DNA from: Candidatus Hikarchaeia archaeon HikBin5
Lineage (GTDB): Archaea; Halobacteriota; Halobacteria; Halobacteriales; Hikarchaeaceae
Assembly (NCBI GenBank): GCA_009889625.1
Contig: WTZU01000006.1
Coordinates: 1 to 55,489 of the forward strand
DNA length: 55,489 nt
Direction of reading: 5' to 3'
In this document: one piece after another, positions 1 to 9,652 of the stretch
Numbering within the stretch: position 1 is the stretch's first letter
Layout: the number at the start of each line of letters is the position of its first letter
Program-made: the position numbers and the translations under genes
Notes under the pieces: model-generated
What the model was told of the DNA's origin: nothing
What the model saw: only the letters and a program-made list of their open reading frames with translations
Databases searched by the model: none

Positions 1-140
1 AATTCTTCTATATCATATTTCACGCCTAGCCCTTCTTCTATTGGAATCAATACTTCTGCATTTGCCCCAACTCCCAACAGTGCCGCAATTATCATGTCGC
101 CACTAGCGCCCATCTTCCCATCGAACACAAGTGTAGTCAT
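1..140 (-). CDS. larC: LarC-like nickel-pincer cofactor protein (DUF111), N-terminal fragment cut by window edge
   Basis: Reverse-strand reading from ATG at 140: MTTLVFDGKMGASGDMIIAALLGVGANAEVLIPIEEGLGVKYDIEE; matches the LarC/TIGR00299 N-terminal motif (FD.x.GASGDMxxAALLxxG). Not in supplied ORF track because it is truncated. Confidence 0.7.
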   Translation of the reverse strand, partial: MTTLVFDGKMGASGDMIIAALLGVGANAEVLIPIEEGLGVKYDIEE

Positions 141-220
141 ATTCGTTTCTATGAGTCTACCAGGCGAAAAATACCTCGATAGAAATTAAGAAGATCCCAC
201 CGCAACCATGATTTTTCAAT

Positions 221-418
221 CTATTTTCGCCACCATAACCAAATCGTAATAATTCCTGCTATAATTGGAGCAAAAATAATCTGAAATCCATTAAAAGAAG
301 TAAGGGGGATCTGAAATAACATGGATATAAAACTAAGCAGAATCCCAATAAAAATGTACAAAATAACAAACAATAAAATATAGCCTAGAAAATTTTTAAG
401 CTCTCTTAATATATCCAT
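221..418 (-). CDS. small two-TM hydrophobic protein, unknown
   Basis: 65-aa ORF with two hydrophobic stretches; fills the gap between larC and the tRNA. Confidence 0.4.
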   Translation of the reverse strand: MDILRELKNFLGYILLFVILYIFIGILLSFISMLFQIPLTSFNGFQIIFAPIIAGIITIWLWWRK

Positions 419-440
419 AACTTTAGCACGATAACTTCTA

Positions 441-525
441 TGCGTAGGACAGGATTCGAACCTGCGGACCCCTACGGGACAGAGCCCTCAACCCTGCGCT
501 GTTGGCCTGGCTTAGCTACCTACGC
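441..525 (-). tRNA. tRNA-Leu (anticodon GAG), type II with long variable arm
   Basis: Reverse strand GCGTAGG...CAGGG-TTGAGGG-CTCTG...GCAGGTTCGAATCCTGTCCTACGCA: acceptor GCGTAGG/CCTACGC, anticodon loop TT-GAG-GG, T-loop TTCGAAT, long variable arm. Confidence 0.9.
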
Positions 526-605
526 GCGCAAGGAGATAGCTCTCCCCTCGTTAAAAGTGCTTTCGTTTGATCTCACTATGAACCTATTTCGGATATTCAC
601 TATAC

Positions 606-1232
606 TTAGCCTAATAGGGCATATTCTGTCAATTTAGAAACAATTTTGTCAATAGCCTCTTCTGCATTTTCTGGCTTTTTGCCCCCTGTTATTACAACTT
701 TACCAGACCCAAAAAGCAAAACAACAACTTTCGGGTCTTGTAAACGATATACTAAACCTGGAAATTGTTCAGGCTCATATTCAATATTTTCCAATCCAAA
801 ACTAATTGCAATGGCATTTAAATTCAAAGGATGGCCCAAATCACCACTCGTCACGATATTTTGAACTTTTATTTCTGGAGACCCTGGAACTTCTATCCCC
901 AGGTCTCTTAATGTATCAAAAGTCAGTTCCACTGCCGCATGAACATCATCAATACTCTGTGCCCCTGTCGACACAATCTTCCCCGATCTGAAGATTAGAC
1001 AAGCAGCCTTTGGCTCTTGTAAACGATATACTAAACCTGGAAATCTATCTGGATCATATTCCGTTCCTGGAAGATCCGCAGCAAGTGCTTCCAAATTTAA
1101 TTCTTGGTCAATACCAGTCGAAGCAACCACATTTTCAATTTTCAGAGTGCCCTTTGGGTCTCCTTTTGGAAATCTTTCGTTCCAATATGGTGGTTTTTCA
1201 TCTTTTTTCACCATTATACGGCTATATTTCAC
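606..1232 (-). CDS. tbp: TATA-box binding protein (TBP)
   Basis: Two imperfect direct repeats (IENVVAS...FPGLVYRLQEPKAACLIFRSGKIVSTGA / VQNIVTS...FPGLVYRLQDPKVVVLLFGSGKVVITGG); start may be an internal ATG. Confidence 0.95.
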   Translation of the reverse strand: MKYSRIMVKKDEKPPYWNERFPKGDPKGTLKIENVVASTGIDQELNLEALAADLPGTEYDPDRFPGLVYRLQEPKAACLIFRSGKIVSTGAQSIDDVHAAVELTFDTLRDLGIEVPGSPEIKVQNIVTSGDLGHPLNLNAIAISFGLENIEYEPEQFPGLVYRLQDPKVVVLLFGSGKVVITGGKKPENAEEAIDKIVSKLTEYALLG

Positions 1233-1367
1233 CTGTCCCTTTATAAACTGTACATAACTAATTTCCAGCTAATTTTAGAATTTTTGCACAGAAAACAGAC
1301 ACAACCTAAGAATTTCCCCTCACCGATAGAATAAACCACATTCAAGCCTTAGATCGATGCATATCTT

Positions 1368-1757
1368 ATGTCTGGTCAACACCATCCTCTGTTTTTCAGC
1401 ACTGTGGAATCCAACGAAGAATTCCATTTTATAAAAATCCCTCTACAAGAATTTATAAATTCAAATCTTAATGAAGATGAGCTATATCGGGTTTTATTTT
1501 TACAAAAATCACCTATTACAAATAGTTCCATTTCTTCCTCTTTATCTCCCCATTCTGCCAAAGCCCCTGTCAACCCGGGAGACGTTTGCGAAGTAACCAT
1601 CGAGGATATTGGGAGCGAAGGAGATGGAATCGCAAAAGTTGGACTTGGGTATATTATATTTGTACCAAAAACTGATATAGGGCATAAAGTCAAAATAAAA
1701 ATAAACACAGTTGCAAAAAAATATGCTTTTGCCGAAGTAGTCGAGCATCTGCACTAA
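1368..1757 (+). CDS. TRAM domain protein
   Basis: C-terminal PVNPGDVCEVTIEDIGSEGDGIAKVGLGYIIFVPKTDIGHKVKIKINTVAKKYAFAEVV is a TRAM domain. Confidence 0.85.
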   Translation: MSGQHHPLFFSTVESNEEFHFIKIPLQEFINSNLNEDELYRVLFLQKSPITNSSISSSLSPHSAKAPVNPGDVCEVTIEDIGSEGDGIAKVGLGYIIFVPKTDIGHKVKIKINTVAKKYAFAEVVEHLH

Positions 1758-1775
1758 CAAATCAACACATTTCAA

Positions 1776-2372
1776 TTGATTTATGTCCTCTGTAACCAAC
1801 TCATTTTTGTGAAACAATTCATTCATGATCATGTGGTTCTAGTATCTGCAATATTGAGTATAGTCTCTCTCTCACTCGTATTCGGCGCTGCGGGGGGTTA
1901 TATCCCTGCAGAATATCTTCCCCGATCTGATCCCCTCCTCCGGGTGATCCCTCATTTTAATGCCGTTCTCAGCATTTTGGCTATTTTCACGATATTAAAA
2001 GGAGTCTCTCACATTCGGAATAAAGATATAGATCGTCATAACAAAACCATGCTACTTGCTTTTATCATCTTTGCTACATTTTTGGTTTTATATCTCTATA
2101 GAGTAGCCATCCTCGGACCTGCAGACTTTGGCGGTCCAGAAAATATTTATTTATTTATCTATCTACCCTTCTTGGCAATACATATATTCTTAGCTGTAAT
2201 CTGTGTGCCCTTGCTATTTTATGTTCTGACAATAGGATTGACATATGAACCTACAGATATTCCAAATACTCTTCATAGAAAAATTGGAAAAATTGCATAT
2301 AAATTGTGGCTCATAGCATTTATTATGGGGTCTATGGTTTATTTGATGGCCTATCACATCTTTCCCGCATAG
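1776..2372 (+). CDS. DUF420 family membrane protein
   Basis: Several TM helices with the DUF420-like H-rich pattern (PHFNAVLSILAIFTI, HIRNKDIDRHNKTML, AIHIFLAV). Confidence 0.75.
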   Translation: MIYVLCNQLIFVKQFIHDHVVLVSAILSIVSLSLVFGAAGGYIPAEYLPRSDPLLRVIPHFNAVLSILAIFTILKGVSHIRNKDIDRHNKTMLLAFIIFATFLVLYLYRVAILGPADFGGPENIYLFIYLPFLAIHIFLAVICVPLLFYVLTIGLTYEPTDIPNTLHRKIGKIAYKLWLIAFIMGSMVYLMAYHIFPA

Positions 2373-2405
2373 ATCTCTCCTATTATCACAAACCAATCTT
2401 TCAGT

Positions 2406-2579
2406 TTATTTATCCCCGGTCATGGATTGCCAGGCATATGATCTCATCTTTGCCGACTTACCAAATCCACAGCTAGAACAAACGCCTTTCTTAATGTGAT
2501 ATGCAGCCACGCCACATCTTCTACATTTTACATGAATAGTCTTGTTCTTTTTTCCTTTACTACTTGTACCATCTGGCAT
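2406..2579 (-). CDS. rpl37e: 50S ribosomal protein L37e
   Basis: Found by eye: [57 protein letters not shown]; two CxxC zinc-ribbon pairs; absent from supplied ORF track. Confidence 0.93.
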   Translation of the reverse strand: MPDGTSSKGKKNKTIHVKCRRCGVAAYHIKKGVCSSCGFGKSAKMRSYAWQSMTGDK

Positions 2580-2664
2580 GATATAACCAAGACGATGCCT
2601 CCCTCACTTATAAGAGTTTTTTCTCCAACTTTTACCTAATGCTTAATCCTAATTTTTATACAAT

Positions 2665-3216
2665 CTATCCAAAACCCCTTTCGATTTCATCATCTTTGAG
2701 CATCGCATCCAGTTTCTTTTCTAGACTTTTATTAACATCATGAAATTCTTTCGCCAATATGTCTAATGATTCAGGACGCTTGCCCATCCCTCTATAATCT
2801 AGAGGGCCATACGCGGGAGATCCTATTGCCCCCATCATATCTTCAAATAAATCTAATGAATTTGTAGGTGCATCTACGTGCGCTTTCAATGTTTCTTCCA
2901 CACGCTGAGTGACTCTTTTCACTTCCATTTCTTCTACAACCGGCCTGTGTATTGCAAATCTTCCATCTACCCCTCTTGGAAATTGATCGCCAATTCCATC
3001 ATCAATTTTATGTGCCAACTGAGCACCAACCCCTTGCACTTCAAACGGATTTTTGGCATATGTTTTGAGATGATAAAGTCCCGCACCAGGATGGCACAAG
3101 TATAAATCCTCCCCAATTCCCCCCGAGCGAATGCCAGAAATAGCACGCCATTCTTTGGGATCTGAATCTTTGGAAATGAGATCTTGCAACACGTCTTGCC
3201 AATTCCGAATACGCAT
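2665..3216 (-). CDS. conserved hypothetical protein
   Basis: 183-aa ORF, good coding character, upstream of rpl37e on same strand; no family recognised. Confidence 0.65.
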   Translation of the reverse strand: MRIRNWQDVLQDLISKDSDPKEWRAISGIRSGGIGEDLYLCHPGAGLYHLKTYAKNPFEVQGVGAQLAHKIDDGIGDQFPRGVDGRFAIHRPVVEEMEVKRVTQRVEETLKAHVDAPTNSLDLFEDMMGAIGSPAYGPLDYRGMGKRPESLDILAKEFHDVNKSLEKKLDAMLKDDEIERGFG

Positions 3217-3286
3217 ACAAAACCATCATAGAATCCCCCGTGTATCAAAGTATCGTTTATACTCTTATTAATGATAATATTTCATC

Positions 3287-4351
3287 TCAATTAACACGAA
3301 ACCTCAGAAGGGCTGCAATCCCTCCTAAACCTTTTAATTCTATCCCGGGCCCATATTCTTTTGATAATATGGTAATTTCTCCTCCTTTGTTCTTAACCTC
3401 CTCTATCATTTCGTCTATGTCTCCTTCCCACAAACCCCTCCCCTCTCGTTCTTCCTGCAATTCACCATCAACAATTACTAGATTTTTAATGGCACCATAT
3501 CCTGAAGCTACACGGACTTCTTTCGAACCATAAGCAACCAAACCTGAAATTTTTATTTGTGTTTTTATTTCCTCCATTACCTGGGTTTCTCTCCCTATCC
3601 GCGTCTTAACAATGATCTCTTTTGCAGTTCCACCTGACAAAACTTCTTGCACGCCACTCTCGCCAACTGAACGCGTTTCAGCCAGTGTAATTTTTTGAGA
3701 TAAAATTTTATCTCTAGATTTAATGTAATCTAAAGCGTCCTCTTTAGTAAACCCTGGTCCGGCAAACACTATGACATCAACTTCTATATGCGATAGTACT
3801 TCTAGTAATTCTTCAAATATGTCTGTTCTCTCTGATCCTTCTCCCTTTCCTGTTGATCCTGTTAAATTTGCCCGGTCGCTAATTCCATATTGATTTATTG
3901 TTTGTACAAAAACAGCACCCTCTTCAATCGTAGCAATTAAAATGTCAGGCGAATCCCGTGCCGCAACCGCTTCTTCAATTCTTTGGATTTGATCTGGTTT
4001 CCATTTCTTTTGAATAGATACTGTATCAAATATTTCGACGTTCAACGTATGGTGTGTCTCAATCTGTTCTTCATAAGGACACTCCTTAATGACCCCTGAC
4101 ACCCGCAAACGATTAGAAAATTTATGAAACTCCGACGTTTCATTTTCAATAACCACTCGCATATATTCTCTCTGACCACTTGTTTCCCTCGAAATTTCCT
4201 CATTCCTCCTAATCCTCCGCGTCGTCTCCCCTCTCACAATATCTCCTGGTTCTAACACAAACTGTAGGTGCCAAAGATCATCTAGACTCTCCGGAACGAC
4301 CACAAACCTCTCCAAATCTCCTCCTATTGTTTCTCGAGTCTGGATCCTCAT
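3287..4351 (-). CDS. pelA: mRNA surveillance / ribosome rescue protein Pelota
   Basis: Full-length Pelota (LEPGDIVRGETTRRIRR, VFAGPGFTKEDALDYIKS, YGxxEV, C-terminal SxEYxPGxELxGLGGIAALLRF). Confidence 0.93.
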   Translation of the reverse strand: MRIQTRETIGGDLERFVVVPESLDDLWHLQFVLEPGDIVRGETTRRIRRNEEISRETSGQREYMRVVIENETSEFHKFSNRLRVSGVIKECPYEEQIETHHTLNVEIFDTVSIQKKWKPDQIQRIEEAVAARDSPDILIATIEEGAVFVQTINQYGISDRANLTGSTGKGEGSERTDIFEELLEVLSHIEVDVIVFAGPGFTKEDALDYIKSRDKILSQKITLAETRSVGESGVQEVLSGGTAKEIIVKTRIGRETQVMEEIKTQIKISGLVAYGSKEVRVASGYGAIKNLVIVDGELQEEREGRGLWEGDIDEMIEEVKNKGGEITILSKEYGPGIELKGLGGIAALLRFRVN

Positions 4352-4394
4352 ACACAGACTATGATGGCCAGCTGCATAAGCTCCTCACTCGACT

Positions 4395-5516
4395 TCATGG
4401 GATTATCACTTGTCTTATCTCAGACCCATGTTCCAACTGGTGCATCGCCTCATTTAGTTCATCTAATGGAAGGGAACTAGTAATTAATTCTTCGAGTGAT
4501 AATTTCCCCTCGACAACCAAATCCGCTAACATTGGAATTGCAATTGGTAAGTTATACGACCCATTAAATGCGCCTATGATTCTTTTCTCATTTTTCACCA
4601 TTTCTCTAAGATTTATCGAGACTTCATTCACCGGCGTAGGTGGGGTGCCAACTAACACTGCTGTCCCGGACACCGCCAATGATTCGACCGCCTGTTCGAA
4701 AACTTTGGGGTGTCCAACCATATCAAATGTATAATCTGCTCCTCCTCCTGTTATTTCTTTTATTCGTTCCACTGGATTCTCTTCCATGGAATTAATGGTG
4801 TTAGTAGCACCCATCTTCAATGCTATATCGAATTTACTAGGTACTACATCCACCACAATTATTTCTGTTGCCCCTCTCAAAACTGCTCCCTGAACTCCAC
4901 TAAGACCTACTCCGCCCGCCCCAAATATGACTACAGACGATCCTGGTTCTATATCTGCTGCATTTGCTACGGCTCCTACCCCTGTGAAAATACCACAACC
5001 TAGCAACGTTGCTTGTTCAAGTGGAATCTCTTTATTCACTTTTATCGCAACCTCTTGCGTAACATTAGTATATTCTGTAAAAGATGAAACTCCATGATAG
5101 TGGTAATACGAATCTCCTCCTCTCCCTGTAAAACTAGTCCTCCCTGTTCTTAGTGTCCCCTTCGATTTCCTTCTACTCAAGCATAAATTAGATTTCCCCA
5201 CTCTACACCGTATACACTTACCACATGCTATTCTTCCGAGAACTACGTGGTCTCCTACTTTTAATCCTGTCACCCCATCACCAATTGCAGCAACAACTCC
5301 TGCACCTTCGTGACCTAATACCACCGGTTTTGGTTCACCCGTTTCACCCACTACACAAGATACATCGGTATGACACAAACTCGCAGCCTCAATTTTAACG
5401 AGAACCTCTTCTCCTATTGGTTCTGAAACTTCAATCATCTCTATCTTTGCAGGCAAATCTCCCAAGAAATCATGATTTTCAGTAGGTTCATGCAATACTG
5501 CAGCTTTTGACTCCAT
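4395..5516 (-). CDS. Zn-dependent alcohol dehydrogenase (class III/NDMA-type-like)
   Basis: GHEGAGVVAAIGDGV, Cys-rich structural Zn site CGKCIRCRVGKSNLC, Rossmann GAGGVGLSGVQGA; probable start MESKAAVLHEP. Confidence 0.88.
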   Translation of the reverse strand: MESKAAVLHEPTENHDFLGDLPAKIEMIEVSEPIGEEVLVKIEAASLCHTDVSCVVGETGEPKPVVLGHEGAGVVAAIGDGVTGLKVGDHVVLGRIACGKCIRCRVGKSNLCLSRRKSKGTLRTGRTSFTGRGGDSYYHYHGVSSFTEYTNVTQEVAIKVNKEIPLEQATLLGCGIFTGVGAVANAADIEPGSSVVIFGAGGVGLSGVQGAVLRGATEIIVVDVVPSKFDIALKMGATNTINSMEENPVERIKEITGGGADYTFDMVGHPKVFEQAVESLAVSGTAVLVGTPPTPVNEVSINLREMVKNEKRIIGAFNGSYNLPIAIPMLADLVVEGKLSLEELITSSLPLDELNEAMHQLEHGSEIRQVIIP

Positions 5517-5651
5517 GAAATATTGAACGTTTACTAAACAATATATCTTTTGAGATTCCATCTGTCACTTGCTCACTCGAAAATATTTTTGCCACCCGTT
5601 GTCAGACACAATTATAGAATGAAAAAAGACAGGAAAAAAAAGGATCTTTTC

Positions 5652-6542
5652 ATGTATTTCAATGGAGATTATATCCCCGAATCCAAACCCATTTTTGGTA
5701 CCTACGATACTGCACAAATGTGGGGCTATAGCGTCAGCGACACTCTCCGAACTTTTAATAAAAAATTACATGGTGCATCTGATCATCTTTCACGTCTTTC
5801 AGACTCTTGCTCTGCGGCAAACATAGACTTTGATATCTCTTCTTCTGCCCTACGTGACATTTTATTGCATGTAATCGAAAAAAACACACCTCTTGTCGAC
5901 CCCAAAGATGAGTTTTTAATTATTACTTATATTATCGGAAATTGGGATTTCGGTAAATCTACAGCTTCCGATTATTCTCCCTCCCGTCTACTCATACATT
6001 GTTCCACAATCGACTTTGAGAAACATGCAAAATTCTTCATCGAAGGTCAAAAAGTAAGAACTTCTTCCATCAAACAAATCCCTTGTGAATCTATCCCTTC
6101 CATGATCAAACACAGATCTAGAATGCATTTTGTTCTGGCAGATAAAGAAGTAAAAACCATTGAACCGGATTCATCACCTTTGCTTTTGGATTATGATAAA
6201 AATATTTCGGAAAGCATATATGCAAATTTTTTCATAGTCAATGGAAATACCATTCAAACACCGCCAACAAAAAATATTTTGCCTGGTATCACTAGAAAAA
6301 AAATCATAAACATAGCTCAACAAATGGGATTCGACGTGGAGGAAAAGAATTTAACTCTGGATGATGCTCACTCCGCGGAAGAAGCATTCTTCACTTCCAC
6401 ATCTAGGATAATCACTCCTATTTCTTCAATCGATGGAATTCCTATAGGGAAAACCATCCCTGGTGAATCAACTCAAAAATTACTCACAGAATACAGTAAA
6501 AATGTTGGTGTGGACATAATGGCCCAATTTCTACAATCTTGA
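5652..6542 (+). CDS. class IV PLP aminotransferase (branched-chain / D-amino-acid aminotransferase or ADC lyase-like)
   Basis: ORF 5550..6542; probable start MYFNGDYIPES; C-terminal NILPGITRKKIINIAQQMGFDVEEKNLTLDDAHSAEEAFFTSTSRIITPISSIDG is typical of fold-IV enzymes. Confidence 0.85.
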   Translation: MYFNGDYIPESKPIFGTYDTAQMWGYSVSDTLRTFNKKLHGASDHLSRLSDSCSAANIDFDISSSALRDILLHVIEKNTPLVDPKDEFLIITYIIGNWDFGKSTASDYSPSRLLIHCSTIDFEKHAKFFIEGQKVRTSSIKQIPCESIPSMIKHRSRMHFVLADKEVKTIEPDSSPLLLDYDKNISESIYANFFIVNGNTIQTPPTKNILPGITRKKIINIAQQMGFDVEEKNLTLDDAHSAEEAFFTSTSRIITPISSIDGIPIGKTIPGESTQKLLTEYSKNVGVDIMAQFLQS

Positions 6543-6556
6543 ATTCAAACTTGCGG

Positions 6557-7462
6557 TTAAGACATCGATGAAAGAAGGACTACTCCCCCGATTATCATTA
6601 ATGTTCCTGCGATAAATCCTATTGTTATTCTTTCAATTTTTTTCAACATACTTGCCGCAACTATTGCTGTAAATAAGGGACCTGTCCCTAGTATTGGATC
6701 TGCAACAGAAACTGGCCCCCTGAATAGCGCCTCGTAAAGGGTTAACATCGCCAGGAATACACATACTCCACTTAATCCAAAATTCCAATAACTTTCTCTA
6801 TTCCCTGAAGCTAGTTCTTTGCCTTTCCCTATTATTATCCCAAACATACCCACCGCAACCAATGCTGCCAGATCATTAATGGCAAGGGCCTGAATAGCAG
6901 TAATCGCAGTGTCCTCCATAAATCCAAATTTTCTTATTACATTTCCTGCAGCAAAAGCTACCGCGGCAAAAAGAGGATATATTATGTCACTTCTTTTCCA
7001 ACCAGTGATATTTCCGCCCTTAGATCTTGTTATAAATATGACTCCTATCACTATTGAGATCACCCCAAACATCCCCGATATTGTCATATTTTCACCAAGC
7101 CACACAACGGCCAAAAAAACGGCAAAAAGAGGACGGGAATTAGTAACAGTTGCACAAACACTCGCCCCCATTTTGTCTATTCCTTTATAATAGCTGAGCT
7201 GCCCCATTGCCGCTGCAATCACTCCTGCAAAAATAAAAATCAATATAGTGGGAATGGAAATGCCTTCAAGAAGATTTCCCCCGCCCGAAATAATTACTAG
7301 TACTCCCCATGCCAAACATGTCCGAACCACAAGAGTTTGGAATGTACTTTGCATAGAGTCTCCTCCACTTTCTAGTCCGCGCTTTGCAAATATTGGATCG
7401 ATACCTCTAAAAAAAGCACATAGAATCGCAAGAATATAAAATTCAGTAGAAAGAACCACCAT
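6557..7462 (-). CDS. EamA/DMT family transporter
   Basis: Ten hydrophobic segments with duplicated EamA pattern (RPLFAVFLAVVWLGENMTISGMFGVISIVIGVIFI). Confidence 0.85.
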   Translation of the reverse strand: MVVLSTEFYILAILCAFFRGIDPIFAKRGLESGGDSMQSTFQTLVVRTCLAWGVLVIISGGGNLLEGISIPTILIFIFAGVIAAAMGQLSYYKGIDKMGASVCATVTNSRPLFAVFLAVVWLGENMTISGMFGVISIVIGVIFITRSKGGNITGWKRSDIIYPLFAAVAFAAGNVIRKFGFMEDTAITAIQALAINDLAALVAVGMFGIIIGKGKELASGNRESYWNFGLSGVCVFLAMLTLYEALFRGPVSVADPILGTGPLFTAIVAASMLKKIERITIGFIAGTLMIIGGVVLLSSMS

Positions 7463-7516
7463 TGGATGCTATATAAAAATGGTCTTTCGGGATAGAAGTA
7501 CCGATATAATGATTTT

Positions 7517-9646
7517 TCACTCTACCATTGTACTATTTCCTGCTGGTATCATCTGTGAAATCTCATCCGATGTTGTTATCTTCCTCACAAAAGCACCATC
7601 ACGGAATTCCTCACAGAAACAACGGTATATTTTCTTAGCAATATCCTCTCGTGAATATTGGCCTGGTTCTATCTCTATTGATACAACAGATTTGGGAACT
7701 ATGGCCGAAGGTGGGCCTCCTATAATTCTTGTTTCTGGATTGCAAGTGATTCCTATTGCATACCCAATTTCAATATTCTTAAAATAAGTTCTCTTTCCTC
7801 TAACAACAAAAGACCCTTTTTGCACATATTCCCCACTTTCTGGGGTTTTACTAATTTGATCTTTAGTAATCATATACACATCATCCGTGAGGCCACCTCT
7901 CTTCCAAACGGAAGAACATGATAATGCAAATCTTGCAGCCTCGGTTAGATCTATCTCTGGTATCTCTATCTCTCTGGGAGATTCTCCTGGTTCAAATGCT
8001 TTCAAAATCGTAATTGGTGCACCCGGACTCTGAGTGTGAAATATTCTGTCTCCTTTGGACATGTATTTCTTTACCAGTTCTTCATTCTGTTCTGCATTTT
8101 TGCCCCCTATGACTAAAAAATTATTTGAACTTCTAAACCAACGAAAACGATCAAACCAATATTTAGATTTTTTTATTGGTATTGACTTTTTCACCAACCA
8201 ATTTTCCTTCAGTCCTGTCGATGCTTCTTTATTTTCTTCAGTACTCCCTTCATTTCCCTTCTCTTTCACTTTGTTAAATTCTTCATTTACAGATGAAATG
8301 GCATTTCTTGCCCGCTTATATTTTGCCTCAATCTTCTTCGCTTGATCGTAATTTAGACTAGCATTTTGTTCAATACTTTTCCATGGATCAATTACAATTA
8401 TGGCTTCGTCTATCTGGACTTTGGCTATTTTTTCTATCTGATTAACACTGATTAATTTTATATTTTTAGGTGGTATGTCTAATAAATTTATTTTTTCTCT
8501 AATTTGTTCGAATTGATATCCATTTTCTAAACCAATACGAATTTCTCCTCCAATTTCCTCCATAATTTCATAATTCGAATACAGTAATTCCACACCCGAT
8601 CTAATCAAACGGGCCTCTTCTGAAAATTCCTTTAGGGCTTTTTTCTGAGATATTAGAATACGTTCGTATTTTCCCAGCCTCTCTTCTTCAAACTCGTCGG
8701 TTACATCCAAACCACTGACCTTCCTATCGGACAAGTAATCGTCCATCGCAGCGTTAAATGTATCAAAAGATTTCCATTCTAAATCTTCATATAGAATGAG
8801 TGGTAAAGGTGAAACATCCACTTTTTCCCCGTCCTTATAATATATTCTTGGCAGAATATCTCCACTCTTTATTTTCCCTCCCAATTTTATTATCTCTTCA
8901 TAGATTCTTTCGTAATCTGATTGAACAGCATTTGAAATCAAACATTCTTTATCCACAGAACTCCGTAAACAAATCTCCTCCGCGTATCTGCCCCCAAAAT
9001 TTATTTGCGTGGCAAGACTCCGAACCAAATCTGATTCGGATGCATTCATCAATTCCACAAATAAGTTATAATCTAGTGCAAATGGATCAATTCTAGATGG
9101 GGGGAATTCAAATTCTCTCCCCGACGCCACGGTCCGTGAATGGAGCCTAACAGTCCTCATGCAAGTGTGAACCTTCCCATCCCCTCTAACAATAGATAAG
9201 TTTCCATCTCCAAAGAGTTCTGCAACAATAACTATCTCTTCACCTCCTCCTTCGAAAATGATTTTTAAAACCCTGTCAAATCCATATTGATCAATCGATT
9301 TCAAACGCTTACCTCTCAATTTCCCTCTCAATTTCATGGAAAAATCATCAGCCTTATTGGGGGCACCAGGAACATTTTCTATTGTAGCAAAATGGATGCT
9401 TTTTATATTTCCTATTCCCACCAAAAGTTCGTTTCTACCAACTCCTGGTTTTCGCATTCTAAACCGTACTAGTTCTTTCCCGTAACAATATGACTTATCA
9501 AAAATAGAACCTTTGTATATTTCAAATTCCTGTACAAGAGATCTAATATCGATGCCAGATATCTCTTGTTTTGGACTCATAGCTCCTTTTCGGAGGCTAG
9601 TAAAGAAATCCCTATCGTTGTATCTAAAATCCTCTCTAATTTCCAA
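7517..9646 (-). CDS. rqcH: Rqc2/RqcH-type NFACT ribosome quality control protein
   Basis: NFACT-N (DDFSMKLRGKLRGKRLKSIDQYGFDRVLKI), coiled-coil middle, NFACT-R (WFDRFRWFRSSNNFLVIGGKNAEQNEELVKKYM). Confidence 0.92.
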   Translation of the reverse strand: MEIREDFRYNDRDFFTSLRKGAMSPKQEISGIDIRSLVQEFEIYKGSIFDKSYCYGKELVRFRMRKPGVGRNELLVGIGNIKSIHFATIENVPGAPNKADDFSMKLRGKLRGKRLKSIDQYGFDRVLKIIFEGGGEEIVIVAELFGDGNLSIVRGDGKVHTCMRTVRLHSRTVASGREFEFPPSRIDPFALDYNLFVELMNASESDLVRSLATQINFGGRYAEEICLRSSVDKECLISNAVQSDYERIYEEIIKLGGKIKSGDILPRIYYKDGEKVDVSPLPLILYEDLEWKSFDTFNAAMDDYLSDRKVSGLDVTDEFEEERLGKYERILISQKKALKEFSEEARLIRSGVELLYSNYEIMEEIGGEIRIGLENGYQFEQIREKINLLDIPPKNIKLISVNQIEKIAKVQIDEAIIVIDPWKSIEQNASLNYDQAKKIEAKYKRARNAISSVNEEFNKVKEKGNEGSTEENKEASTGLKENWLVKKSIPIKKSKYWFDRFRWFRSSNNFLVIGGKNAEQNEELVKKYMSKGDRIFHTQSPGAPITILKAFEPGESPREIEIPEIDLTEAARFALSCSSVWKRGGLTDDVYMITKDQISKTPESGEYVQKGSFVVRGKRTYFKNIEIGYAIGITCNPETRIIGGPPSAIVPKSVVSIEIEPGQYSREDIAKKIYRCFCEEFRDGAFVRKITTSDEISQMIPAGNSTMVE

Positions 9647-9652
9647 TAACTT

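Noticed and set aside
440-637. 65-aa + strand ORF (MRRTGFEPADPYGTEP...)
   Set aside because: It reads through the antisense of tRNA-Leu; the RTGFEPADP string is a classic spurious tRNA-derived translation.
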